Notes under the pieces: generated by a model
The model's database searches: none
Seen by the model: the letters and a program-made list of their open reading frames with translations, nothing else
What the model was told of the DNA's origin: nothing
Assembly (NCBI GenBank): GCA_965226285.1
Contig: CBDDCQ010000006.1
Location: 744,001 to 808,000 of the forward strand
DNA length: 64,000 nt
Direction of reading: 5' to 3'
Source: CBDDCQ01 sp965226285
GTDB lineage: Bacteria; Bacteroidota; Bacteroidia; Flavobacteriales; Ichthyobacteriaceae
Shown here: in pieces, positions 26,551 through 36,973 of the stretch
Numbering within the stretch: the first letter of the stretch is position 1
Layout of the letters: each line of letters begins with the position of its first letter
Made by a program: the position numbers and the translations under genes

Positions 26551-29500
26551 TTACATCTTATTTAACAAATCCTGATACAATTCCTCTAGATATTCTTTTT
26601 TATCTCGATATAACTGCTCATTGTAAACCGATGCTAAAGTAAGCAATCTTTTATAATAAGCCAAAGCTATCTTAATCTCTTGAAATAATATAGGCATTTT
26701 TCGTTTATCAAACTTAGAATAATAAAACAATCTTTGGTCTAAATCTTTTATAAACTGTTTTAATAACTCATCTGCTTTTTTGTTATCTCCTATTTGGTAA
26801 TAAGATTTAATCATACTAAGCATAAAACTATTATTCTCATAAATTTGATAAGGTATTTTCTCCATACATAAGTCTAATACTTTTTTCGCCTTTTGCTGCT
26901 TGCCTTCTTCTATAAGAGATTGAGCTAAAAGTCCAATACTCGACCTATAGGTAAAAGCTAATCTTCTATTAGTTTCATCTAAATACACACTAGGTTTTTC
27001 CATATTCCCCCAATGAAATTTACTCATTATTTTATGATACATATCCTCAGTAGATACAGCTGCTAATTCCCCTTCTTTTCTTTTGATTTTGGCAGGAATC
27101 AATTTATACGTCAATCCTGTGCACTGAAGGTATTTATCTAAATATAGAAAATCTTTAGGCTTATACCCTGATGTAATCGTGAAATATATAGGTCGCTTCC
27201 ATTTGTTATTTCTAAGAATATCTATAATCATCATATCTTTTTTCTCTATAGCATTATCACTTTTAGGAATTTCTAAAATAATTTCAGAAACAATGCTATC
27301 TTTTTGATACTCCGGCACAATTTTATTTTGAAGTAAAATATCTTTATCTACTTGAAATCTAATCTTATTTACAGGAGTAAATACCTCTTTTGTATTTTCT
27401 GTAAATTGTATTTTAGTTTTGTCATGGTCGCTAGTGACCCATTTGATAAAGTTATCTGCACTCCATATTACCGAATCCATCATCCCATATCTATCTATCA
27501 GATAAATGGCGTTTCTCTTATCCTTAACATATATAGAGTGCGGAATAGCTGATGGTATTCCCTTAGCTTCATAAGAATCCTTTTTTACTTGGTCTATATA
27601 CCAATCTGTATTTAATAATGATAGATTTACGCATTTCACATCAGTACGATATTTTTCTACCTCCTGCATATACCAAAGCGGGAAAGTATCATTATCTCCT
27701 AAAGTAAACAGTATTGCATTCTCATCACAAGAATCTAGATAGGCTTTAGCTATATCTCTGGCGGTATATCTATCCGAACGGTCATGGTCGTCCCAATTTT
27801 CTTTTGCCATAATACCTGGAACCAAAATCAAACAAGCCAAAACTACCAAGCCTATAATTAATTTATTTTGAGGAAGTTTACTTTTAAGGATATGCAATAA
27901 TTGCAATACGCCAAAACCAACCCAAATAGCAAAAACATAAAACGACCCTACCAAAGCATAATCTCTTTCTCTAGGTTCAAAGGGTTTATTATTGGTGTAC
28001 ATCAATATGCCCAAACCTAAAAAGGCAAATAACAAGAATGCAGCGTAAAATAACTTTTTATCTTTTCTGATATGATATACGAGTCCCAATATACCTAATA
28101 TTAGAGGTAAAAAGTAGTAAGTATTTCTAGCTTTGTTATTTTTTAAATCCTTAGGCAAATCGGTTTGAGGTCCTAATCTTAACTCATCTATAAAATCTAT
28201 ACCACTTATCCAGTTCCCTTTAGTAAGTTCAAATCGCCCTTGATAATCATTCTGCCTTCCTACAAAATTCCACATAAAATATCTAATGTACATATGCCCT
28301 AACTGATAGTGCAAAAAGAACTGTAAATTTTGTAAAAAAGTGGGCTTTTTGCCCTTATTTTCCTTCAAACTTGGTACAATCTCCTTATAATTAGCAATAC
28401 TATTTCGTTGCCACATTCTAGGAAAAAAGCCTATATGTTGACTACTAATATTAGGTTCGGCTTCTTTACCATGATCTACTATGATATATTGTTTAGTTTG
28501 TTCATCTCTTTCGTAAGTAGGAGGTATATCTGTATAAGGTTGATTTTTATCTAATTTAATACCTCCATCGTACGCAGAAAACATAGGTCCATACAATACT
28601 GGCCAATCTCCATATTGTTCTCTATTATAATAAGCAAGTAATGCCACAGCATCCTTAGGTGCATCTTCATTGATAGGCGTTTGAGCATTTGCCCTAATAG
28701 GTAACATTATCCAAGAAGAAAAACCTATAAGCATAAAAATTAAGCAAAGTACAATAGTGTTGAGCTGTGGCATTTGCTTCTTTCTGGTATATTGAATAAG
28801 AAAAGTAAACAGTGCCACCAATAGTATTCCTATAATAACGGTACCAGAGTTAAAAGGTAAGCCAATAGTATTGGTAAAAAATATCTCTGCCCAACCAAAT
28901 AAGCCCATCACTACAGGAAATACCCCTTTGAATATAATAGTCAATAGCCCAATCAATGCGATATTTACAATGACAAACTGCTTCATATTAGTACCTATAT
29001 TTTTATATTTTTTAGCACAATATACAAATCCCACCGCAGGAACCGCAAGCAATACCATAATATGTACTCCCGTAGCTAATCCCAATATATAAGATATGAG
29101 AATGAACCATTTATCAGCTCTTTCACTTTGGTCTGCATCCCACTTGAGTGCCAACCAAAATATGAGTGCTATAAGCGTAGTAGCCATAGCATATACCTCC
29201 CCCTCGACTGCCGAAAACCAAAACGTATCTGTAAAAGTAAAACACAAAGCTCCTACTATACCTGCTCCCATAATAGATAATATGGTATTCGCATTTAATT
29301 CTGAGGTTTTTACATATATTTTTTTTGCCAATGCCGTAATGCTCCAAAATAAAAACAACACCGTAAAAGCACTACTTATAGCAGACATAGAATTGACCAT
29401 GAGTGCTACTTTACTAGTATCGCCAAAAGTAAAAATAGAGAAAAAAGCTCCCAAAATTTGAAAGAAAGACGCCCCAGGAGGATGTCCTACTTGAAGTGTA

Positions 29501-29634
29501 GATGCTGTAGCGATGTATTCTCCACAATCCCAAAAACTAACAGTAGGTTCTACTGTAAGTAAATAAACTGTAGAAGCAATGAAAAATACTACCCACCCTG
29601 TAATATTGTTTATTTTATGATAATTGGTCAACAT
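26551..29634 (-). CDS. DUF2723 family membrane protein (O-mannosyltransferase-type, GT117)
   Basis: 1,027 aa. The start shows the family hallmark: GWVVFFIASTVYLLTVEPTVSFWDCGEYIA and LQVGHPPGASFFQI with the acidic catalytic-type DCGE. About a dozen membrane segments fill residues 12-570. A soluble region follows with LFTLGDNDTFPLWYMQEVE, and a helical, TPR-like C-terminus (about 880-1027). Related eukaryotic TMEM260 is a protein O-mannosyltransferase, and Bacteroidota O-glycosylate periplasmic proteins, so a similar role in the inner membrane is likely. Full length and intact; starts at ATG 29634. Confidence 0.9.
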   Translation of the reverse strand: MLTNYHKINNITGWVVFFIASTVYLLTVEPTVSFWDCGEYIATASTLQVGHPPGASFFQILGAFFSIFTFGDTSKVALMVNSMSAISSAFTVLFLFWSITALAKKIYVKTSELNANTILSIMGAGIVGALCFTFTDTFWFSAVEGEVYAMATTLIALIFWLALKWDADQSERADKWFILISYILGLATGVHIMVLLAVPAVGFVYCAKKYKNIGTNMKQFVIVNIALIGLLTIIFKGVFPVVMGLFGWAEIFFTNTIGLPFNSGTVIIGILLVALFTFLIQYTRKKQMPQLNTIVLCLIFMLIGFSSWIMLPIRANAQTPINEDAPKDAVALLAYYNREQYGDWPVLYGPMFSAYDGGIKLDKNQPYTDIPPTYERDEQTKQYIIVDHGKEAEPNISSQHIGFFPRMWQRNSIANYKEIVPSLKENKGKKPTFLQNLQFFLHYQLGHMYIRYFMWNFVGRQNDYQGRFELTKGNWISGIDFIDELRLGPQTDLPKDLKNNKARNTYYFLPLILGILGLVYHIRKDKKLFYAAFLLFAFLGLGILMYTNNKPFEPRERDYALVGSFYVFAIWVGFGVLQLLHILKSKLPQNKLIIGLVVLACLILVPGIMAKENWDDHDRSDRYTARDIAKAYLDSCDENAILFTLGDNDTFPLWYMQEVEKYRTDVKCVNLSLLNTDWYIDQVKKDSYEAKGIPSAIPHSIYVKDKRNAIYLIDRYGMMDSVIWSADNFIKWVTSDHDKTKIQFTENTKEVFTPVNKIRFQVDKDILLQNKIVPEYQKDSIVSEIILEIPKSDNAIEKKDMMIIDILRNNKWKRPIYFTITSGYKPKDFLYLDKYLQCTGLTYKLIPAKIKRKEGELAAVSTEDMYHKIMSKFHWGNMEKPSVYLDETNRRLAFTYRSSIGLLAQSLIEEGKQQKAKKVLDLCMEKIPYQIYENNSFMLSMIKSYYQIGDNKKADELLKQFIKDLDQRLFYYSKFDKRKMPILFQEIKIALAYYKRLLTLASVYNEQLYRDKKEYLEELYQDLLNKM

Positions 29635-29759
29635 TCAATATATTACTTAATAGAAAATAAAAGGTTATAACTATGTAACTTTATCTCGACAAATATTCTA
29701 TAATATTTTACTTGAAAATTGAAATAAAATACTTTATATAAAAGTATTTATTGCAAGTT

Positions 29760-32006
29760 TTAGAACAATATAATTTTTTCTGTTTTAAGTAAAACTTTAT
29801 TGTTGTCATATAGTCGCAATATATAAGTACCTATAGGTAAGTATGAAACATCTAATTCTTCATAGTTACTTATTTCTTTATTTAAAACTTTTTTACCTAT
29901 AAAATTAAATATAGATATATAATAATTTTCTTGCCTTGTGAGATTTATTTTAGATATAGAAATATTTAACTTCTCGCCTGTACTTATTTTCAAAGGATTC
30001 GGAAATATCTTGACATCTGCCTTTGATTTGAGTTTTTCAAGTCTATCTAAAGGTACAGGTTTATCATAATCCCTAATATTTAAATCTGGTAAAATAATTT
30101 TATCTGTTAGTGAGGTATTTTCTTTTTTAAACGCCTTAAAATCACTACCCCTACCTGATACTGACGCTTTAAAATCTATACTTTGACCATATACCTGATT
30201 GGTACAAGGATCAGAACTATCACAATAAAAACAACCTTTCATTCGTACTTTATAATCACCATAAGGTATTCTATCAGGCAAATCGAAAGAAGTATCGTGA
30301 TAATTCCAAGACCAATCTGTTTTAAAATTCTTAACGATCAGTTCATTTTCTTCAAATACATCATTTTTATTTTTATCTATCCACATGGAAGTTGTAACAG
30401 GATTATAATATGCCGCAATACTCAATGAATTACTATTCCTTGTTAAACTTACTGTTGTATTCATATTATCCCAAGGTTTAAATGTAGTTCTCCAACGGTT
30501 ATAAAAATGATTATCATTGAGTTTAACTTGAACGTAACCTACATAATATAGAGGTCTTGTAAAATGAGGCTTGCAAGATACCTTAACATAAAAATCAGTT
30601 ACCTGACCCAAATACTTAATAGGTTTATCAGCTTTTTTTGAACTCGAAGAATCAGCAATAATATCCAAATTAGAAACGGTTTTTAGTCTCACTTTATAAG
30701 CACCCGGATTTACATTATCAGGAATTTTAATATTGATTTGTAATTTGGCTGCATAATCACTTCTACCCGTATAAGTAAAATCGTTAAAACTAATTTTCCC
30801 ATAGACATAATTATAAAAATTATACCCTCCATAACTAGTATTTCCCACTTTATAATCACCATCAAAGTACCCTACTATAGAACTTCCATCAAATACCTGT
30901 TCAGAATCTTCAAATTTACCGTTATTATTAAAATCTATCCATACAGAACTTGAAAATACATTATCATCTCTATACAATTCTAATTTATTATTCCCCTTAT
31001 ATAAAATAGGTGTTACATAACCCAAATCCTCCTGTTTAAGATATTTATTTGATTTTTTGATATACTCTTGGTTAAGTTTTATATTATAAAAACCTTGAAT
31101 ACCCTTAGGGTTGGTAACCCTTAAAGGTAAACCAAAAGTTTTAATAATGTTTAATACATTGGGAGGAGTATAAATATTATTGGAAAGGGATTGTCTTAAA
31201 CTAGAGTTGATAATAATAGTTTTTCTTATTCTTTGTACCTGTCCATAAGTAAAGGTTTGATGCTTAAGATCATAGTAAGACATTATATTAGTTTTATCAG
31301 GTTTGTAAACATCATTATTTGCATCTTTATCCCTTTCACCATTAGAATCTGCAGGAGTATCACAAATAAAATCTCCTTCAGTGGCACAATTACTACCATC
31401 TACCAATTCGGAACCATCATTATTAAAAGTATGGAATAATCCTAAACAATGCCCCAACTCATGAGCTACTGTATTCGCTGTTTGTTCTACTGTGGAATTA
31501 TTTATACAAACCATCGCATATTTAGATGGAATAGCCAAAGCCAGCCCATAAAGCTTCTTATAGTATTTAGTAAAGAATAGATTGATAGAATTAGGATTGG
31601 AATATTTCTGGCTGAAATTAGCTAGATTGTAATATGCAATAAAAGTTATGCCAAAAAAAAAGGCACCCCTTAAAACCGTGTTCTGGGAAGTGGAATTAAT
31701 ATAATTTATCTGCTTATTAATATTAAAATCTATATTATGAGCACGAAAGATCTTCCTAACACGCTTCATTACAGAATTTAAAGATGCATTGTCTATAGCC
31801 TTATTACTACCATCATCATCTGAAAGTACATTTATTTTTAAATTAATAGTAATAGGGTCATTGCTAACTTCTATAGCTTTTTTTTGGGCATTTTTGGTAT
31901 TTACATTTAAAAAATCATCTTTTGGAACCTTAGTCCCACAAAAATGTCTTTGAGCAAATGAAAATTGACAAATAAAAATTAAAAAAATAGTGTAATAAAT
32001 TTTCAT
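29760..32006 (-). CDS. Secreted M43-like metalloprotease with GEVED domains and T9SS sorting domain
   Basis: 748 aa. A signal peptide (cleaved near FAQ-R20) is followed by a metzincin domain with HELGHCLGLFH (182-192) and a Met-turn in TNIMSYYD. This fits the M43 (pappalysin/ulilysin-like) group. Two GEVED-type beta domains follow, each marked by a Ca-loop-like WIDFNNNGKFEDSE or WIDKNKNDVFEENE. The last about 85 residues are a type A T9SS C-terminal signal (VKIFPNPLKIS to LPIGTYILRLYDNNKVLLKTEKIIL). The enzyme should be exported through T9SS and released or anchored at the cell surface. Confidence 0.9.
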   Translation of the reverse strand: MKIYYTIFLIFICQFSFAQRHFCGTKVPKDDFLNVNTKNAQKKAIEVSNDPITINLKINVLSDDDGSNKAIDNASLNSVMKRVRKIFRAHNIDFNINKQINYINSTSQNTVLRGAFFFGITFIAYYNLANFSQKYSNPNSINLFFTKYYKKLYGLALAIPSKYAMVCINNSTVEQTANTVAHELGHCLGLFHTFNNDGSELVDGSNCATEGDFICDTPADSNGERDKDANNDVYKPDKTNIMSYYDLKHQTFTYGQVQRIRKTIIINSSLRQSLSNNIYTPPNVLNIIKTFGLPLRVTNPKGIQGFYNIKLNQEYIKKSNKYLKQEDLGYVTPILYKGNNKLELYRDDNVFSSSVWIDFNNNGKFEDSEQVFDGSSIVGYFDGDYKVGNTSYGGYNFYNYVYGKISFNDFTYTGRSDYAAKLQINIKIPDNVNPGAYKVRLKTVSNLDIIADSSSSKKADKPIKYLGQVTDFYVKVSCKPHFTRPLYYVGYVQVKLNDNHFYNRWRTTFKPWDNMNTTVSLTRNSNSLSIAAYYNPVTTSMWIDKNKNDVFEENELIVKNFKTDWSWNYHDTSFDLPDRIPYGDYKVRMKGCFYCDSSDPCTNQVYGQSIDFKASVSGRGSDFKAFKKENTSLTDKIILPDLNIRDYDKPVPLDRLEKLKSKADVKIFPNPLKISTGEKLNISISKINLTRQENYYISIFNFIGKKVLNKEISNYEELDVSYLPIGTYILRLYDNNKVLLKTEKIILF

Positions 32007-32036
32007 GATATTTAAGTAAAGTTAAAATTTAGGCGG

Positions 32037-32044
32037 CAAATATA
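32037..32044 (-). promoter_or_regulatory. -7 box for the metalloprotease gene
   Basis: Minus-strand TATATTTG 31 bp upstream of the ATG. No canonical TTG at -33. Confidence 0.5.
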
Positions 32045-32353
32045 CATAATTTTTTGGTTTGAGATAATTTAAATTTACAGTGAATTTTTCTAACCCAATT
32101 TAATAAACTCGTGTTTACTGAGTAATACCCTAAATCAACTTAATTTTACCTTATAAAGCCCCCCTGTCTGCCTACAGGCAGGCAAAAGTTTTCTATTCCA
32201 CTTAAAATATTATGATTGATCTTTTTTGTAAACTAAATCAAATAGAAAAAATGCCCCAAAAGGGCAATTTCTATGAAAACCTCATACCCATTCTCTATCT
32301 ATATAAAAATTTCTTTTTTTTCGATACTTATCTATTAAGTAAAATAAATAAAA
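32045..32353. other. Intergenic region with a short palindrome
   Basis: No gene is seen. A perfect CTGCCT-AC-AGGCAG palindrome (32168-32181) sits inside a larger imperfect C/G-rich inverted repeat and could be a terminator or a dispersed repeat. A second small hairpin (GCCC..GGGC) lies near 32250. Confidence 0.4.
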
Positions 32354-33451
32354 CTACTCAATAATAGTTTTAATAGGTTTACCTATTTTATCTCCATTGA
32401 AGGGCACTTGCATTATTTTAGCAATAGTAGCAGCTATCTGATTTGTATATACCTGCCCTTGTTTAAGTTCTCCAAGGGGTTTTACTTTAGGTCCTATTAA
32501 CGCCATCCATACTTGATCGACATTCTCGATATTTTTGCCATGCCACATCCAAGATTTCAAAGGCTCAACACCCCTACCATGGTCAGTAGTAATAATAAGC
32601 GTAGTATTATTTTTATAAAAAGACATACCTTGTAAAGTATTCCAAACTTCCTCTATCAAATTGTCAGCATTCTTGGCAGCATCAAGATATTTATCATAAT
32701 CTCCACTGTGACCAAATTCATCCGTTTCATCTAAACCTATAAAAATAAGTTTAGGTTTATTTTTTTTTATATGCTCCAGAGCTTGATACACTGTAAAGGC
32801 ATTGTATCTTGCACTACCATTCCAATCTATAGGTACTTTATCTTGTAATTTATTAAGTAACTTTTGGTTTTCAGACAAATTACTACCCTTAACATGTTCA
32901 AGAGCAGAATTCACCAAAATACCACTACGCTGCTCATTGATGATATATGGAAATACATCCCAAGTAGTAAAAGCACATACCCTTCCCTTATACCCTTTTG
33001 TATCATTGATATGTTCAAGTACTGTTTTATTAGGGTTATTTTTCTTAGCATTGCTATTTACTCTTTTATCATCGGCAAATCCACATAATATTTCGCTATA
33101 GCCGGGAGCTGAAATATAGTATTTATTAGTTAAATTCATTTTGCTTCCCAGTTTTCTATTGCCATACACCTGCCCTTGAGTAGCTATCGTCTTCCATATA
33201 AAAGGAAATAGTGCTTCTCTCCTTTGTTCAGGAGTTTCTTTCCAGTATTTAGATATAGTTCTGAGTGTATCCTTTACATAACTTTTATTAGCTATAAGTT
33301 TTGGGTCTGCTCCAGTAAAGAATTCTTGCAAACGTACTCCATCCATAGTAATAAGTACTACATTGGGTTTTTTATCTACCAAATTTTGTGCTTGGGCAAC
33401 TACCATATTCAAAGACAATACCCATAAAAAGATTTTCGTAATAGTTTTCAT
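32354..33451 (-). CDS. Secreted alkaline-phosphatase-superfamily protein
   Basis: 365 aa with a signal peptide ending VVAQAQ. Metal-site motifs of the alkaline-phosphatase/phosphodiesterase fold are present: VVLITMDGVR (Asp37), IFIGLDETDEFGHSGDYDKY with Asp and His, and TLIITTDHGRG with Asp-His, plus a late WHGKN His. Threonine rather than serine could be the nucleophile close to Asp37. The group includes type I phosphodiesterases, nucleotide pyrophosphatases and sulfatase-like enzymes; the substrate cannot be read from sequence. Periplasmic, monocistronic. Confidence 0.82.
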   Translation of the reverse strand: MKTITKIFLWVLSLNMVVAQAQNLVDKKPNVVLITMDGVRLQEFFTGADPKLIANKSYVKDTLRTISKYWKETPEQRREALFPFIWKTIATQGQVYGNRKLGSKMNLTNKYYISAPGYSEILCGFADDKRVNSNAKKNNPNKTVLEHINDTKGYKGRVCAFTTWDVFPYIINEQRSGILVNSALEHVKGSNLSENQKLLNKLQDKVPIDWNGSARYNAFTVYQALEHIKKNKPKLIFIGLDETDEFGHSGDYDKYLDAAKNADNLIEEVWNTLQGMSFYKNNTTLIITTDHGRGVEPLKSWMWHGKNIENVDQVWMALIGPKVKPLGELKQGQVYTNQIAATIAKIMQVPFNGDKIGKPIKTIIE

Positions 33452-33641
33452 ATTTATTTAATTTTTAATATTGTTTCTTAATTATCTTTATTTAAATCCA
33501 TTATAAATCTTTTGGAAAAACTCACAAATAAAAAATACAAATACATTCAATCCATGATAGAAAATTTTTAAATTTCCTATCGTTGCCTTTTATTGTATTT
33601 TACTTTATCTTCAAAATATCTATATTTTAAGTAAAAAAACC

Positions 33642-34631
33642 TTATTTTTTCATATAATCTTGTGTTATCATCTCAATAGTATCATCTAAAGGTATAAAAT
33701 TATAATTTAATTCTTTCCTTATTTTTTCATTGGAATAATAAGATTTATTGAACCCAAAATTCAAAATCGATTTAGTAATCATAGGTTTCCCCTTAAATAT
33801 TTTACTCCACAAAAAAGCAAACCCACAGAGAACATTCCCTATAAAAGGCGTAAGTTTGTACTTAGGTACTCTACGCCCCATTTGCTCGGCTATTTTTACA
33901 AATAAATATTTAAATGACACATTGTCTGCCGCTAGTATATACCTCTTATGAAATATTTCTCTATCCATAAGTAATACCATTACCTGTACTACATCTCTCA
34001 CATCTACAAAGGCATTAACTCCTTCAGTATAAAAAAGCATTCCTTTATCTATACGCTGCAAAATACTATCAGATATAGAGCCCCCACCCAATATTATCGC
34101 AGGGTTTACAATCACTACATCAAGTCCCTCTTGTGCTGCCCTCCACACCTCCATTTCAGATAAATATTTACTTACAGAATACGCAGAATCATCCTTATTT
34201 GTAATCCAATAATTCTCTTCGGTAGTATATTTTCCATTGGGTTTTCCCAAAGCAGCAATAGAACTCACAAAGCACATTTTACTTACCTTATAATGCAAAC
34301 ACAAATTTACAATATTAGCCGTACCCTCTATGTTTACTTTATATATTTTTTCCCTATCACTAGAATTAAACGAAACCACAGCTGCACAGTGATATACTTG
34401 TTTCACCCCATCAAAGATTTTCTCCAATAAAGGTATATCGTTTACCTCTGCCTCTACCCACTCTATTTTATCAAAATCTTCTTGTAATAAACCTGAATTA
34501 TAAAACAACCTCTGGACACTTTCTATATTACTGGTTTGTCTTTTGATGGCTCGTACTACCCTCCCCTCTTTCACTAACTTGAGCAAAAGATACCTACCAA
34601 CCAACCCCGTTCCACCTGTAATTAAAATCAT
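33642..34631 (-). CDS. NAD(P)-dependent epimerase/dehydratase (extended SDR)
   Basis: About 329 aa, starting at ATG 34631 so that the Rossmann motif ITGGTGLVGRYLL begins at residue 4; an upstream in-frame ATG at 34655 would add eight atypical residues. Other motifs: VYHCAAVVSF, CFVSSIAALGKP and YSVSKYLSE (YxxxK catalytic pair), VIVNPAIILGGG, and VDVRDVVQVM. The pattern matches the dihydroflavonol-4-reductase-like group common in Bacteroidota. The substrate is unknown. It is divergent from the serine-hydrolase remnant. Confidence 0.88.
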   Translation of the reverse strand: MILITGGTGLVGRYLLLKLVKEGRVVRAIKRQTSNIESVQRLFYNSGLLQEDFDKIEWVEAEVNDIPLLEKIFDGVKQVYHCAAVVSFNSSDREKIYKVNIEGTANIVNLCLHYKVSKMCFVSSIAALGKPNGKYTTEENYWITNKDDSAYSVSKYLSEMEVWRAAQEGLDVVIVNPAIILGGGSISDSILQRIDKGMLFYTEGVNAFVDVRDVVQVMVLLMDREIFHKRYILAADNVSFKYLFVKIAEQMGRRVPKYKLTPFIGNVLCGFAFLWSKIFKGKPMITKSILNFGFNKSYYSNEKIRKELNYNFIPLDDTIEMITQDYMKK

Positions 34632-34730
34632 AATTAAAATTTTACATTCAGGCAAAATTAATAAAATATTTTATTTTTTTTAATTTATTTTGCACTGACT
34701 TTGTTTATAAAATTTAAACGATAATTTACT

Positions 34731-34966
34731 ATGAAAATAAATTGTACTATTAAGCTGATTATACTACTTCTAACATTAGTAATGCATACGAATTTATCTG
34801 CTCAATATCTCGTAAAAGTAAAACCAGAAAAAGTAGGAATGTCCTCCAAAAGATTAGAACTATTAACTCATACACTCCAAGAATATGTAAAACGTAATAA
34901 ATTGTCAGGAGGATTAGGATCCATAATAAACTTAGGGCTTTAGTATATCAAGCATTAATAGAATAA
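34731..34966 (+). pseudogene. Collapsed beta-lactamase-family serine hydrolase remnant
   Basis: The first 60 codons encode a signal peptide (ending NLSAQ) and the typical start of class C beta-lactamase-like hydrolases (PEKVGMSSKRLELLTHTLQE.. KRNKLSGG). After a stop at 34943, another frame reads RALVYQALIE and TAA (34964-34966), the usual last residues of the same family. So about 350 internal codons, including the SxxK motif, have been deleted and only the two ends remain. Confidence 0.75.
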
Positions 34967-35035
34967 TCGAAAATATATTTTAAAATGCTAACTTTGGCAA
35001 TTCTTGGTTAGAACTTCAATAAATTTTCAGTTAAA

Positions 35036-35530
35036 ATGTCGTTTAAAATAGGAGATTTTGTAAGCGTAATAGATGAAGATATCAAAGGGTATATTACAAA
35101 AATTACTCTCATTAAGATTACTTTAAAAACAAATGATGGCTTTGAAAGAGATTATGACTCCTTAGAACTTACAAAAATTAAAGATTTTGCCCACCAAATT
35201 AATACTGATCATCGTATAAGTAAGGAAAAAACCAAACAAAATATAACATCTAATCATACACTTATAGTAGATTTACACTTAGACAAAATACCCAATGCTG
35301 ATAGAATTGAACCGGGAAAAGAATTAAGTGCACAATTAGCGTATGCAAAAGATAAAATAGAAGAAGCTATCACAAAAAATATAAAAGAAATTATCTTTAT
35401 ACACGGTATAGGAAAATCCATTTTGGGAAATGAAATTTACGCACTAGTGAGAAGAAATTACAATGCCAAATGTAGTGATGCCCCTTATAAAAAATATGGA
35501 AAAGGAGCTACTAAAGTAACTCTTTTATAG
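35036..35530 (+). CDS. Smr-domain protein
   Basis: 164 aa. An N-terminal SH3-like/KOW-type beta segment (residues 1-50, IGDFVSVIDEDIKGYITKI) is followed by a linker and a C-terminal Smr domain: LIVDLHLDKI (the DLH motif), then KEIIFIHGIGKSILGNEIYALVRR and GKGATKVTLL. Smr domains bind or cut branched DNA or RNA. This is the short form lacking the MutS2 body, common in Bacteroidota. It is followed 45 bp later by the MATE gene. Confidence 0.88.
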   Translation: MSFKIGDFVSVIDEDIKGYITKITLIKITLKTNDGFERDYDSLELTKIKDFAHQINTDHRISKEKTKQNITSNHTLIVDLHLDKIPNADRIEPGKELSAQLAYAKDKIEEAITKNIKEIIFIHGIGKSILGNEIYALVRRNYNAKCSDAPYKKYGKGATKVTLL

Positions 35531-35575
35531 TAATCTTATTTCTCCCGTATAAATAAGAAACAATAAAAATCATAA

Positions 35576-36901
35576 ATGGTTCATCTACTATCTGAATTTA
35601 AGAATAATATCAAAATAGCCTATCCCATAATGTTAGCGCAATTAGCTCATGTACTTATGAGTGTAGTAGATAATCTTATGGTAGGAAAATTAGGAGTAAA
35701 TAATCTGGCAGCTGTTTCTCTAGGTAATGCAATTTTCTTCATGATATTTGTCTTTGGGTTAGGTATTTCTACAGCTATTACTCCACTGGTAGCCACTGCA
35801 GAAGGCAAAAGCAATAAAAAGCAAAGTACCATAATATTTGAACATGGCTTTATCTTAAATATTGCTATGGGAGCTCTTATGACTATTGTCACTATAGTTT
35901 GTTCACCTTTAATGGATTTCTTGAATCAACCTAAAGAAGTAACTGTACTAGCAATACCATACTTAAATACACTTAGTATTTCTTTTATTCCACTGATGCT
36001 ATTTCAAGCATTAAGGCAATTTAGTGAAGGACTATCGCTAACCAAACCACCAATGTATGCAAGTTACATAGCCAATGTTATCAATGTTATACTAAACTAT
36101 ATACTCATTTTTGGATATCTGGGTTTTGAAAAAATGGGTATAAAAGGTGCAGCATACAGTACCCTTATATCTAGAATATGTATGTTTATTTTCCTTTTGA
36201 TAATTATACTAAAAAGTCCAAAACTTAAAATCTATATCTCTTTTTTAGTATTTAAAAAATTTAAGAAAAAAATATTTTTAAAAATATTTAATTTAGGGAT
36301 ACCTAATAGCTTACAAATGATGTTCGAAGTGGGTGCTTTTGCTGCAAGTTCATTTATCTCAGGGACCATTAGTGCCAATGCCTTAGCCGCGCATCAAATA
36401 GCTGTTAATCTATCATCCATCAGTTTTTTAATTATTGTAGGAATAGGCACTACTGCTACCATAAGGGTAGCCAATCAAAAAGGATTTAGAAACCTAAAAA
36501 TGGTAAAAACAGTAGGTTTTTCATGTTTGTTAATGGTATTTATCATTATGATAGGATTTGGCATTGTATTTTTAACGATGCGGGATATACTCCCACAAAT
36601 ATATATCCAAGATCAAAATGTGATTAAGCTGACTTCTTCCCTACTATTTATAGTGGCATTATTCCAAATATCCGATGGCATACAGATCGTATCTCTGGGA
36701 ATATTAAGGGGACTGCAAGACATAAAAATCCCTACTATAGTAAGTTTTATAGCATACTGGGTCATATCTTTGCCTGTAGCATATATTTTAGCCATACCAT
36801 TAGAATATGGCGTAATAGGAGTATGGGCAGGCCTAGGCATAGGACTTAGCATATCTGCTATATTACTTACTATAAGGTTTTATAAACTCAAGACAATCTA
36901 A
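35576..36901 (+). CDS. MATE-family multidrug exporter
   Basis: 441 aa with twelve predicted membrane helices in two homologous halves. Family features: AYPIMLAQLAHVLMSVVDNLMVGKLG at the start (first helix with the conserved D), AVSLGNAIFFMIFVFGLGISTAITPLVA, QALRQFSEGLSLTKPPM and, in the second half, GIPNSLQMMFEVGAFAASSF and SANALAAHQIAVNLSS. Exports cations or drugs in exchange for Na+ or H+ at the inner membrane. Possibly cotranscribed with the Smr gene. Confidence 0.93.
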   Translation: MVHLLSEFKNNIKIAYPIMLAQLAHVLMSVVDNLMVGKLGVNNLAAVSLGNAIFFMIFVFGLGISTAITPLVATAEGKSNKKQSTIIFEHGFILNIAMGALMTIVTIVCSPLMDFLNQPKEVTVLAIPYLNTLSISFIPLMLFQALRQFSEGLSLTKPPMYASYIANVINVILNYILIFGYLGFEKMGIKGAAYSTLISRICMFIFLLIIILKSPKLKIYISFLVFKKFKKKIFLKIFNLGIPNSLQMMFEVGAFAASSFISGTISANALAAHQIAVNLSSISFLIIVGIGTTATIRVANQKGFRNLKMVKTVGFSCLLMVFIIMIGFGIVFLTMRDILPQIYIQDQNVIKLTSSLLFIVALFQISDGIQIVSLGILRGLQDIKIPTIVSFIAYWVISLPVAYILAIPLEYGVIGVWAGLGIGLSISAILLTIRFYKLKTI

Positions 36902-36949
36902 TTATTCCTTTTTTTAATTTATAACCTATTTAGATGTAAATAAATTAAT

Positions 36950-36957
36950 TATATTTG
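36950..36957 (+). promoter_or_regulatory. -7 box very close to the following start codon
   Basis: TATATTTG ends only 4 bp before the ATG at 36962. Transcription would begin at about that ATG, so either the mRNA is leaderless or the second ATG (36974) is the true start. Confidence 0.55.
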
Positions 36958-36973
36958 CAGTATGAACTTAATA

